This document shows, piece by piece, positions 46,885 through 56,679 of a stretch of DNA of 64,000 bases. The notes beneath the pieces were generated by a model. The model was not told where the DNA came from. It was given only the letters and a program-made list of their open reading frames with translations, and did not search any database. This DNA comes from Hymenoscyphus infarciens (Eukaryota > Ascomycota > Leotiomycetes > Helotiales > Helotiaceae). Position 1 is the first letter of the stretch, and every line of letters starts with the position of its first letter. Location: the NCBI GenBank assembly GCA_001414345.1, contig LLCB01000019.1, forward strand, positions 186,001 to 250,000, written 5' to 3'. Position numbers and translations under genes: made by a program.

Positions 46885-46996
46885 TATCATAGAAAAAGAG
46901 AGTCTTACGTAATCACTTTTCTCTATATATATAGCAGAGTTTTCACCTTCTAAATTCAAGCTCTTTAGAGCGTTTTCAACCTAAAAATACGTTATA
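46885..46996 (+). repeat. TRIM 3' LTR (112 bp)
   Basis: Same length as the 5' copy. The differences are mainly C-to-T and G-to-A (for example TATCATAGAAAAAG for TGTCACGGAAAAAG). Confidence 0.8.
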
Positions 46997-47001
46997 ACTA
47001 T

Positions 47002-47401
47002 GTTATACGATCTTCTTTTATATAGAAGTTTACTTAATTCAGCTACTCTATACGTTAAAAAGAGAAGACAAAGTAAACTTATTCTCTTTTTAGATACTAG
47101 AAGATTCGGAACTTAATCTTAGCGTATTCTAAGATATCCTAGATAATAGAGAAACCTAATAATTCTTATCTATTAAAGAAGAGCAAAGTTATACGATAGA
47201 GCTTAATAAGGTCTTTTTAATTTATTTATATACTTCTTCAAACTCTTCTTATAGCTTTCCTTCTTTATTCTAACTTAAAATCCCATTAGACAGAGAGTTA
47301 AACGAATCTATTTAATAGATAATTAACTTTAAAAATTGAGTTACGTGTTTTATTATTATAGTAGAAACGGAAGGAATAATAAAACTCTAGACAAAACCTT
47401 G
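47002..47401. other. AT-rich spacer
   Basis: No element boundary or frame recognised between the TRIM and MITE D. Confidence 0.4.
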
Positions 47402-47409
47402 AAGAAATA

Positions 47410-47991
47410 TAGTATTACTAGTAGTGTCTAGAATATTATACTACTACGATATATCTTTTAAAATAGAGTTTAATATATACTATTTACACTATATAATCCC
47501 AGTTTTCTAATAAGATTTAATCGTATTACTATTAATATTATAATAATACTATAGTATTACTAAGCCGACTAGATTTAAGCTTTTTACCTTAGATTTTAAA
47601 CTTACTTATTTTCATTCTTATACTTTAGAATAATATAATATAACATATAAAGTAAAAAGAATAGATTTAAATAGCTAGATTTATAAATCTAATTAAATAG
47701 AGGATTTTAAAAAAAGAATTATATTAATAACTTCTAAAATAGCCTTAAGATTTTTTATATAGCTTATAGTAATAAAAGTAGCCTATATAAGATATCGAAG
47801 ATTCATTTTTAGGTTTTAGTACGCGAGTTATTAAATAGTATACGAGTAGTACGGTTATAATATTAAATAAGTAGTAATATATAGTAATAATACTAGGTTT
47901 AAAAATAAGTACATACTATTAAAATGTTCTAATAATATATCTATTTAAACTACCGTAGTAATTTACTATGATAATACTACTGACAACACTG
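47410..47991. mobile_element. hAT-type MITE D, 582 bp (divergent subfamily)
   Basis: The right end, reverse-complemented, reads CAGTGTTGTCAGTAGTATT. The left end TAGTATTACTAGTAGTGTC is the same sequence with mostly transition changes. Octamers AAGAAATA (47402-47409) and AAGAAATG (47992-47999) match at 7 of 8. The interior shares GAATATTATACTACTACGATATAT-like blocks with A, but is shorter. Confidence 0.78.
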
Positions 47992-47999
47992 AAGAAATG

Positions 48000-48859
48000 G
48001 AATGCGTTAAAAAGCGGTGGAACTACCCGAAGACCTATCCTGGTGACTATGAATAACATCAAGCTACGTTCTCTTGCTTTCTATATTGACACTCCCAATC
48101 CGAGTTAACGATTCTTCACATAGTACTGAGAAAGAAAACAGGACCGAATGGTGAGACTCTAGGGATCGAAGACGAAGAGTTTAGGTGACTTGCTATTTTC
48201 CCACCGCAATCGCCAAAGATGGTGGAACCTACAAGCACATGCCTACGGGGGTTTGCTTGGAGTAGTTGAACAGTTGCTGTCGATTTGAGAGTCGTTGTCG
48301 GATCTTGAACGTTAATTCTCGGAAGACTATTGGGAGTCTTGGATTGACTATTGAGAGAATCTTTTCTTCAAAGGTGCCTGATTAAATTTTTGCCCAAAGT
48401 CACGGATGTAAGGATAAGTAAGTGTCCCTGTTGGCTGCGTGAATATCTGGAAGAAGTGGATGATGATCAAGTGTGTCGAAGTCGAGGGATCAAAGTATGG
48501 CGAGGCTTGAAGTTTGAGATGTAAGAGCATGTAAAGGGAAACCACTCTTATGAGTCATGACGGAGCGTATTAGCGATAATATTAAACACCAATGTTTGAG
48601 AAGTTGGAGTCTCCTCGACTTCACCTCTACTAATAGCCTTGAACGGGCCGTCTCCTCAATCGTCATGATAGCCTGTCTCAAAACTACTTTAGTCATGCTA
48701 CCACTCTCCTATGTGATTTATGATCGGTAAAGTTCCTAATTCAACAACAAAACATGTTGCCGGGCGAGAATTGAATACTGGTTTAGGGGTTTGTGAGCAG
48801 CGAGTTGTGGAGCAGCATTTAGTGGCGTTGCTTAATACTGCCACAACTATTCCAATTGC
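48000..48859. other. Intergenic region, no gene seen
   Basis: Normal base composition without a supported frame. Confidence 0.45.
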
Positions 48860-48862
48860 TAA

Positions 48863-49305
48863 GGGCCTGTTTGGCTTACACTGGGATAATTATAAATAGT
48901 CTATTAAATATGTAGGGACCTTTTAAAAGTAGCATGGATATATTTATTTAGTATTTTATCTAATTATTCGGATAACATGTTCGGTAAATGTTTAGCTCGT
49001 ATATCTAATATCTTAAGGCTGGTATTTTATCTTAGAACGGTAGTAATATAAAAAGATATGCTAGGATAGATTCCAATTATCATGGTTTTAGCAATAATAT
49101 GATAATAACCTTTTCTTAGTAGGGATAATCTTTTATATAAATATTGGATTATTTTGCTAAATAATCCGGCTTAAAAAATATACGGGCCAAACGATTCGGC
49201 ATATATTAAAGTTTTGAATATATTAAATTATCCGTCATTATTATGACGCCTTTTTGGTGGTGTATATACTAAACTATTCAAAAAATATGCTTGCCAAACA
49301 GGCCC
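48863..49305. mobile_element. Harbinger-like MITE, 443 bp (second subfamily)
   Basis: Perfect 13-bp TIRs GGGCCTGTTTGGC at both ends and a perfect TAA duplication (48860-48862 and 49306-49308). The interior does not resemble the 22089 copy, so only the ends are shared. Much less RIP-like than its neighbours. Non-coding. Confidence 0.9.
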
Positions 49306-49308
49306 TAA

Positions 49309-50392
49309 GGTAATTGAATTTTCTATTAAAGAGACAGATAAGAAGATATCGAGTCATCAGGATTACCGTGCCATTGAAGCTTTCCCAATTAGGAGGTTAC
49401 GAGAGACAATGGAAGGAGAAGTTAAGTTGAGACCTCATCCAGCACTAAAACACTTTCCTCTATTGTTCCACATCTTATTATGATGGATGTTAGGCAATTC
49501 AAAGTGACAAAGTGACATGAACATAGTCCTGTAAGGATGCAGAGTAGGAGACTGAAACAAACAAGGCAGCAATTGTCACAGAAGCAAATCCTATTCTTAT
49601 AAGTTGTCCAGAAAATGAAGATGGATGAACAATGAAGGCTGACGTGGTTGAGGTTGAGGCTACCACAAATTTTGGATTTTGTTTGATGCAAATGCAGTTT
49701 AATAGACAAATTTCTTCAATCACAAGATAGAACAGAAATACCAAAGACCCGTTCTCTAGATGAAACAACTTTGAGCCCTCTTCTTCCTTTCCCTTAAACC
49801 TTGGAGAATCATAAAGTTTGTCACATTAGCTGAATCACCTGATGCAGTTCGGCAAAGAAAGGGGGTAGGTTTTGATAATAAAAGGTACTTTCAAAACATC
49901 CAAAACAACCAAAACATCTAAGAAAACCAAAACGTGTGTGGTGGTATTTAAAATAAATGATTTGAAGCAAGCAGGAGGTGTAGCTGCGACGCATACAACA
50001 ATGTTGAGTCTTTTACTGCCGCTCTTCACCGCCTTCGCTGGATGGAAAGACCTCAAAGCAAGAATTGACGAGGTGAGAACCAGACCTTCAGACATCTTCT
50101 CTTCCCCCAATTTTGCTGTAAACGCACTTGAACAATTCGCATTTCACTACTCCATCTTTCGCTTTTCAGCGCCTCCTTTTACGGGCTGCTAGGACCAGGG
50201 AGCATCTTCGGCTAATTACCCAATTATGGCTAGCCTAGGACCAGATTGCGCGCCCATCCGCACAAAAGGCAGAAAGTTTCCAGGCCACGACGTGTTCCCT
50301 CTTGTTCTATGAGTTATCGCGACTATCTGCAGAAACACACATCTCTCTGATACCAAACAAGAAAGCGCACTCTCAAAGATCGCCTCTGGAGC
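49309..50392. other. Intergenic region upstream of F-box gene 5
   Basis: Small frames on both strands (49,420-49,770 minus; 49,872-50,192 plus) have hydrophobic or Lys/Thr stretches but no start-splice-motif combination. Not annotated as genes. Confidence 0.4.
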
Positions 50393-51007
50393 ATGATGTC
50401 GCAGACCACCACCATGGCAGCAGCAGCAGGTATGTATTTTCTCGCTTGATCCCCAATAAAACGCGTCAACTGACTTGAAGTTTCGATCTAGAAGATACCG
50501 AGTCTCGGCCCTCCGTCCTCATGTCAATGCCACCAGAGATTCATCGAGAGATTTTCGACCATTTGGAGGACGTGCCGGCAGTAATTCTGTCCCTCACTTG
50601 CAAGCAATGGCGAGAAACCTACCAAAAGCAGTTCCCAGGCAAGATGGTCAGGCTCATTGAGCCCCTCGATTTACTCTGCCACCACTGCGACGAAGTGGCG
50701 CGCTACCGCCTCCACGAGGTAAGCTTTCTCCGCGTGATCCCCCTTCTGTCAAGTTATCTGGCGAAAATCGAGACTCTTTTCACAGCTCGTCATTCTCCTG
50801 AGACATACCAAGAAGTTGCATGACTGACTTCCCGTTCTTCCGCAGTTCCTCGCGTCCTGGATCCCGGACAACATCAAATACGACAAGAAGAAGAAGCTGT
50901 ACGTCAGCAAGTTCTGGGGCAGAAGAGCGATGCTGAAGCTAGGGAAGCTGTCGGGTCGCGTCGTCGCGAATGGAAAGGGGAGGTTGGGGATGGCTCGGGA
51001 GGAATAG
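50393..51007 (+). CDS. F-box protein 5
   Basis: Three exons, 50393-50429, 50492-50718 and 50846-51007, with canonical GTATGT..CTAG and GTAAGC..GCAG introns, give 141 residues. After a short MMSQTTTMAAAA start comes the F-box MSMPPEIHREIFDHLEDVPA, then ILSLTCKQWRETYQ. A Cys/His pair follows (LCHHCDEVARYRLHE). The tail FLASWIPDNIKYDKKKKLY has the pattern LLxxW...(Y/F)Dxxx(R/K)K seen in F-box proteins 6 and 8. It probably acts as a compact SCF adaptor; target unknown. The in-phase introns support a functional gene. Confidence 0.72.
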
Positions 51008-53233
51008 GGGGTGATGTGGAGGCACGGGGAGGAGGTTTTGGGGGCAAGAATGTCTTTACCTTCGTCGTCCATGGCTTCTGACCAGCTCCATTCGGGATGG
51101 AAGCGCTCTAGCGGAAGACCGTTTGGTGTCTGTGATGGGCCATGGCGACAAGGCGGAATTTTTGTTTCCTGGTGGAGAGGGGGATGGGAATAGGGGACGC
51201 TGGCACAGGAAGCAGGTCACCGCCAGCAAGGCTCTGGTGGGCCTCCACCTGAAGCTCAAAGCGGCCTAGTACAGGCTGTCTTTTCTAACGGCGGAGAGAG
51301 AGGCTCCTTCGCAACGTCCGTTACTGCACAAGCACAACCACTCCAATCACCAACACCCGGTCCAGTCTTGCAACAGAAGCTTTGAGTTACGAACAAAATC
51401 ATACCAAAACATGGGATCTTTCAAATCTTCCGTCATATCTGAGGGGCTTGCTATACGCATTGCCTGTACCTTTTTTGTTGTGTGAGAAAGATCTGGCAAC
51501 TCGTCATGAAGTGATTTTCCTGCCAACTAGATTATGACCTAATTGGTGTTTTGAGAGTTCGCGTAGACTTTGTCTGTTACCTATTACTCTTGTATGCTCT
51601 ATTCACCAATTGTGATATTTCTACAGTATTTAGTAGTGGGTCTAGTAATTCAAAACATCGCTTTATATTGCTTCCGAAACTTAGATTAGTTAAGTTAATT
51701 AAATGAAGTGGGACACGTCTTAATGAAAGAGAGAATATGTACTCATCTGAGTAAAATTTGTGTAAATCCATTATTCCAGAGAAGTTAGAAACTCAAGTCA
51801 GCAGAAGAGTTGAAATTGTCTTGAAAGAAGTGGTCAATGTTTTGACAGGTGAATAAAATACGCCAGCTCCAACCTTCGAAAAACGGGCGTTTCAACACCT
51901 CGACTTCCCCGCAAAACCTTGAATAGAGATTACTCTGAGTGCGTTCCAATGTCAATGTTTGAAAGGCGAGAGCGTGGAATTGTGTTGTAGTACAGAGATA
52001 CAAGCTTCAAATTTACAATTTCAAAGTGGTCTCATGTTAGATAACTGATGTAGTTTACGATATATGGGTAAATGCAAATCCTTTGTAATTTGTATGTTAT
52101 ATTTAGGACTCATATGTAAGCCTGAATTGTCGCTACAGCTCTCCCTTTCGGCACCAACCAAGTACCCTTTCCACATCGCTCAGTGTGACTTTATCTTGCT
52201 TCTTCGTAATCACCTAAAGATCCATCATCATACTCACGGCTACAAGCTCCCTCGAAAAATTTAGTATCATACTTCTTCAGCCATCCTCTGTATCCTTTAT
52301 TTGGGCCTCTCTATTGTTCCAATATCTCAAATAACTGTGCCCCTGGATACCCCACAAGCTGCAATTCCAATCTTGTGGGCAGCTTCACAAATTCCCAAAG
52401 CTTGAGTCTGACCTCTCCATGTACCTCTCGATGGATTCCGTAAAAGTCTCGACAAGTAATGCCAGCGCAGAACGAGGCCTCTGGACTCGGGTGTTCGAAA
52501 ATCTCGAGTTTGAACTCGATGGGAAGCGTACTGAAGATATCCTACCTAGGTTATAGTGGTAGTGAGTTCGAGAGTAATAGTTTTTCTGACCAAAACTTTA
52601 TGTTCAAAGAGCCCGCGAAGGATTCTGGCGCGATCGTTGTAGTATTCGAGACTTGGGAGATTTCGAGTGAGCCGACGCTTGATGAAGCTTAGAGATGGGA
52701 TCAGGATCGTGGGGGACGGTTGTGAAGGGCAAGCATTTTTTCTTACTCTTTTATTGGCTCTTGAGGAGGCCTTTTACATTTGCGTTTGCCTTTGTGGTGT
52801 CTGGATCCCATTCTGATGATTGTATCGTGGCCAGATGTTACCTACTGTTGGTTGAAATTATTAGTTGGCGCCTCAGTACTCTCACGGATAATTCACCAAC
52901 TGCTTTTGCCGATGGAGAATAAAGTCATAGTAAAAGCTCTGAATTTTTGGAAGGAATCTATACAACTTGTCCTTAGTAGTAAATTAGAAGAATAGTTGGT
53001 TCCAAAATATGCAGATTAATACTTTGAATTCTGCTCCAAAGAAGCAAAGGTCTGATACATATCCATTGCCGCTTTTCTGGTCTAATAAGAGACTGTTTTA
53101 CCCGCTTATTATTGGCTCCCTGTGGAAATAAGAATTAGCGCCATCTTCTAAAGCCCCCTCTGTGAGAAAGCGCCCTCACGCGCCAAACCCCAATGCATTG
53201 TTTGAAGAATCGAGCTCGCTGCATCTACCAACC
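51008..53233. other. 2.2-kb intergenic region
   Basis: Moderately AT-rich with many short frames. A 45-codon frame at 52419-52556 (containing AERGLWTRVFENLEFELDG) is the only one that looks slightly coding. Nothing is supported as a gene. Confidence 0.4.
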
Positions 53234-54010
53234 ATGTCGGAACCACTATTCGAGGATGCAGATGATGAAGGAGGTTTATCACCATTGGATATCCCAGACT
53301 TCGTCGGCCGCACAGAGAGAGAAACTGGTACACGCAAACACGAAGTTTCAACATCCCTCTTGCCGGGCAGCAATCCCAAAGCCCCAGCCCACGAAGTAAT
53401 ATACGACCAAAGATCGACCGCGCCTCGAAGAGATATCGAAGTCTACGCTGGAAAACCCATGCTTAGCAATCTGTGCGCTGACCTCTTGGTAACAATCTTC
53501 AACGCTCTCGACCTCCCCCACTCCGTGTCTCTTGGCCTTACTTGCAAGTCACTCTATGCGTTCCACAAAATGCGTTTTCCCGGCCGAGTACCTCTGTGTA
53601 CCTCTCTTGATTGCAAAAGATACGGAAACGTCCTTCATCACTCATGGGAATTCGACCTCGGCATTCATCTACATCTTCATAATATGCTCGAAGGATGGCG
53701 TGGAATGGGGGGTAGGACCTACGATCATGTTACCAGAAAATTCGTTTCAAAGGAGGATTTCAACAAGCTCATGAACAGACGCCACGGAACATTGGGAAGG
53801 GTTAAACCGAAGAGTTGGAAGTCGGAAAAGTACTTGTTTCCAAAATGGCAGTTGGAGCATCGGGAGGAATTGGGAGTGCTAGAAGAAGAGAGGCGGAAGT
53901 TTGGGACGGAGGAATGTTCTTCGCTGGGCATTTCGGTACCTTCTGCCGGACTTGAGAAGGCTCTGAAGCTGTCCATAATTTCCGAAGAAAGCGAAGTTCC
54001 AAAGCCCTAA
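53234..54010 (+). CDS. F-box protein 6
   Basis: A single exon of 258 residues. The frame is open from 53162, but the first ATG, in good context (ACCATG), is at 53234. The N-terminal 85 residues are acidic and disordered. The F-box follows PMLSNLCADLLVTIFNALD, then SLGLTCKSLYAFHKMRF. A middle part rich in His and aromatics (IHLHLHNMLEGWRGMGG) leads into RTYDHVTRKFVSKEDFNKLM, the tail motif shared with F-box proteins 5 and 8. The end is Glu/Lys-rich. Frame intact and no intron. It probably acts as an SCF substrate adaptor; target unknown. Confidence 0.75.
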   Translation: MSEPLFEDADDEGGLSPLDIPDFVGRTERETGTRKHEVSTSLLPGSNPKAPAHEVIYDQRSTAPRRDIEVYAGKPMLSNLCADLLVTIFNALDLPHSVSLGLTCKSLYAFHKMRFPGRVPLCTSLDCKRYGNVLHHSWEFDLGIHLHLHNMLEGWRGMGGRTYDHVTRKFVSKEDFNKLMNRRHGTLGRVKPKSWKSEKYLFPKWQLEHREELGVLEEERRKFGTEECSSLGISVPSAGLEKALKLSIISEESEVPKP

Positions 54011-54550
54011 ATAGGAGCTGAGGAACTTGTGGAGTCTCCAGTTAACAATCACAACAGCAACAGAAGCAACATCTCTTTTGGGAAGCAGAGAAGGAGATCG
54101 TTCTGAATATTGTCTCTTGTTGAAAAGATCCATGTACCTTCCTGCATCAAATTAAGTTGTACATTATGGCAACCTCCTTGGTCACTGTGCGCCCCTTTAC
54201 CTGTTGTATGAAAGATACTGTGCAACTTTTTATACCGTATCCTGCAATTTGGATTCTGAAACTCTTCAGCCATGTGTCAATTCTCCTACTGATGCCGTGA
54301 ATGTCTTTATCAATCAAATATTGAGTGGTTATACTTCTCTCCAGTCGCCTGAGGCCATCCCGCAGGGGTCCTTTAAGGATAATTGTTGTAGTCCCTCTGT
54401 AGTTGAAGTGTATTCCCCAGCACAACGTCTCAGAACATATCTCAACTGGTCAAAATAACCAACAGCAGTAGACAGCCTTGGCTGAGCAACATACTGAGTG
54501 AGTGAGTTGAACATACTTGGGTTGGAAGAATAGCAGCAAGAGAAGTATCC

Positions 54551-55256
54551 ATGGAGACACGTCAAGAGCAAGAAGATGGTGAGCTATCTCTCTGCAATTA
54601 AACACCCACTGCTCTTCTTGCTATATTGTACGCATTGACTGATACATGATAGCTAAGCCTCTAGAACAAGGCCCCAGCACCCAAAGACCAGTCGAAATAT
54701 CCCACCAAATAAAGAGCAATCTTGGCCCCGTTTCCGAGATTTGTTTAGCGCTGGCTTGTAAATGCTTCGACAGCTAATATAGCCAGGAACGACAAGAGTT
54801 AAGTCTTCTCCATGACGAGCCTGCAAACCACTTCATACCCAAACTCGACGAGACAGACTTCGGCAGAAGGAAGCATTTCGAATATCTTTTCCGCGTTCAC
54901 TGGCTTTGCAAATATATGATGGAGTCGGAGATGAGTCTAAGCTGGCGGAGCGGTTGGTAGATTTGGTTAGGAAGGATTTGGCTTATGCACATGGTGGTTA
55001 CTACCAAGTCAACGATTATTACAAGGAGGAGCTTTCGCAGGGCCATCATGGGAAATTTGTTAAGCGGGAGCGACTGGAGGAGCTCGAGTCGGAACAAATG
55101 TGGAATGAAGATAGTCTTGAGATGACGATGACTGGCAATTGGGCAGTTTCCGCGGCCTTGGCCGTCGGCGCAGGAAAAAGGCCACCGCCCGGGAGGATGT
55201 GGCAATACTATTTGATATTTTCATGGAAGGCGATAAATGGAAGGCTGCCGATATGA
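54551..55256 (+). pseudogene. F-box-like relic 7
   Basis: An ATG at 54551 with a short exon (METRQEQED) and an intron (GTGAGC..GATAG) lead into a frame with IKSNLGPVSEICLALACKCF, a worn F-box. That frame is cut by TAA at 54775-54777 and reads on for about 45 codons. Homology-like sequence then moves to the frame used at 54906-55256 (DESKLAERLVDLVRKDLAYA onward), implying a frameshift near 54905-54925. The exon-intron layout (tiny first exon, then F-box) copies F-box genes 1 and 5, which supports a decayed paralogue. Confidence 0.5.
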
Positions 55257-55899
55257 AAAATTGACAGTGGCTTCTGGGAGACATTCTATAAGATATAGGA
55301 ACTATGGTCACCCAAGATCATGGAATTGAACGTAGGTGACGGCTTACAGGGGATATAGAGTGGTTGGTGGGATCTACTCCTACACTTCTGCTGGCAATTC
55401 CAAGACATAAAGCCCGTCTTGATACATGTTTTATGGCCTCTGAAATTTTAACTAATTTACCAACGGGTTGGCGCGAATGGCCCCGGCCGCCCATAATTTC
55501 CATCTCTTTACGCTGATTGAAGTCCGCTGGGGGAATGATTTAAAATGTCTCGAGTATCTAGGACAATTGCTCAAGATCACAAGAGCCAGGTACCACTTGG
55601 AATAGAAAAAATTGAAAAATAGGGTAGGATTAAACTTTGCTCTTTCCGTCGGTGAATCTCACCAAGTGTAATCCTTTTATAAATTATACAATACCCGAAT
55701 CAGTTTAGCTTTGTCCCTCCACCTTTCATAGATTCACCTCTAACGTGTAAGGCCCAAGTTTGAGACCCCTTCAAGAATTAGTTCCCTGCCACAGACGCCG
55801 GAAACCACCTACATAAGACCCAAGCCTTCCTGTACCACAACATCTCCAATTTACATCAAGCATTTTGCAACGACTAGGTACTACCGTGTCTCAGCAACC
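55257..55899. other. Intergenic region upstream of F-box gene 8
   Basis: No gene seen. The right end is the promoter and leader of F-box gene 8. Confidence 0.4.
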
Positions 55900-56679
55900 A
55901 TGAAACCCTCGCTTATCAGGAGCCATACTGCTCCAGATCTGGCACTTTATTGCTGCGCAAGCCCTGAAGAATTCGTCACCGTGGACACTGCATATCTATT
56001 CGATACCGACGAAGAAAGCAGTCAATCAGCACGTTCGGCACCATGTCAATATGCTTCTTCAGACTCCTCTGATCTATCGTACACTTCATTGGTATCTGAT
56101 ACGGATTCCGAAAACATTGAAACCTCGCCAATTCTCGCTACTTCATCGCATGCCACCAATCAAGAGCAGGCTCCGACATCAACACCTCCAAGTTCAATTC
56201 ATCTAAACGAAGAAGTTGAAGGAAGCGGCAATACCGATCTCCAGAAGCCTCGCCTATCCTTTGCTCCCACCCATATCAAGGAAAACCAACATCTCATTCT
56301 CACCACCACACTTCCAATCGAGCTCCACAAAATTGTCACCGACAAGCTCACACCACAAGAAGCAGCTTGTCTATCCCTCACTTGCAAGTCTTTATATACA
56401 ATGTACTGCCACTTCCTTCAACTCGTCCCACTTTGGCAACAAAACTATCAAGGACAACAGCTATGCAGTCTGCTGAGAGACTGGATTGATCCGGCTCATG
56501 CTTTGCTCTTCGACACCCGTGCTCGAAAGTTCATTCGCTGGGAGAGCAGAAATAAGCTTATGAGGGATCGATTCGTCAAGTGGAAGAAGGAAGAATATAG
56601 AGATCCGAAACTACATGGGTGGGCTGATTATACAGTTACAGACTTCGGTCGTCCTTTCCCCCGGTGGTGGCTGAAGTAG
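55900..56679 (+). CDS. F-box protein 8
   Basis: A single exon of 259 residues with an ATG at 55900 (CAACCATGA context). The first 125 residues are Ser/Asp/Glu-rich and disordered. The F-box is TTLPIELHKIVTDKLTPQEA, followed by CLSLTCKSLYTMYCHF, at about residues 145-180. The tail has LCSLLRDWIDPAHALLFDT and ARKFIRWESRNKLMRDR, the same order as F-box protein 6 (YDHVTRKFVSKEDFNKLM) and, less clearly, protein 5. Intact frame, no intron. It probably acts as an SCF substrate adaptor; target unknown. Confidence 0.75.
   Translation: MKPSLIRSHTAPDLALYCCASPEEFVTVDTAYLFDTDEESSQSARSAPCQYASSDSSDLSYTSLVSDTDSENIETSPILATSSHATNQEQAPTSTPPSSIHLNEEVEGSGNTDLQKPRLSFAPTHIKENQHLILTTTLPIELHKIVTDKLTPQEAACLSLTCKSLYTMYCHFLQLVPLWQQNYQGQQLCSLLRDWIDPAHALLFDTRARKFIRWESRNKLMRDRFVKWKKEEYRDPKLHGWADYTVTDFGRPFPRWWLK

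Larger units (their letters stand above)
45101..46996 (+). mobile_element. TRIM (miniature LTR retrotransposon) with nested hAT MITE
   Basis: Two 112-bp direct repeats (45101-45212 and 46885-46996) are flanked by a perfect 5-bp duplication ACTAT (45096-45100 and 46997-47001). One base after the 5' repeat, TTATGAGCCCGG (45214-45225) is complementary to the anticodon arm of initiator tRNA-Met except for one position. That would be the half-tRNA primer site used by Ty5 and copia. Purines (AAGAGGTG) precede the 3' repeat. Without the 897-bp MITE insertion and its duplication the element is about 1.0 kb, with no coding frame. A TRIM mobilised by a copia-class partner fits best. Confidence 0.82.

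Noticed and set aside
52419..52556. 45-codon frame MYLSMDSVKVST...
   Set aside because: No flanking exon, motif or paralogue; cannot be separated from chance.
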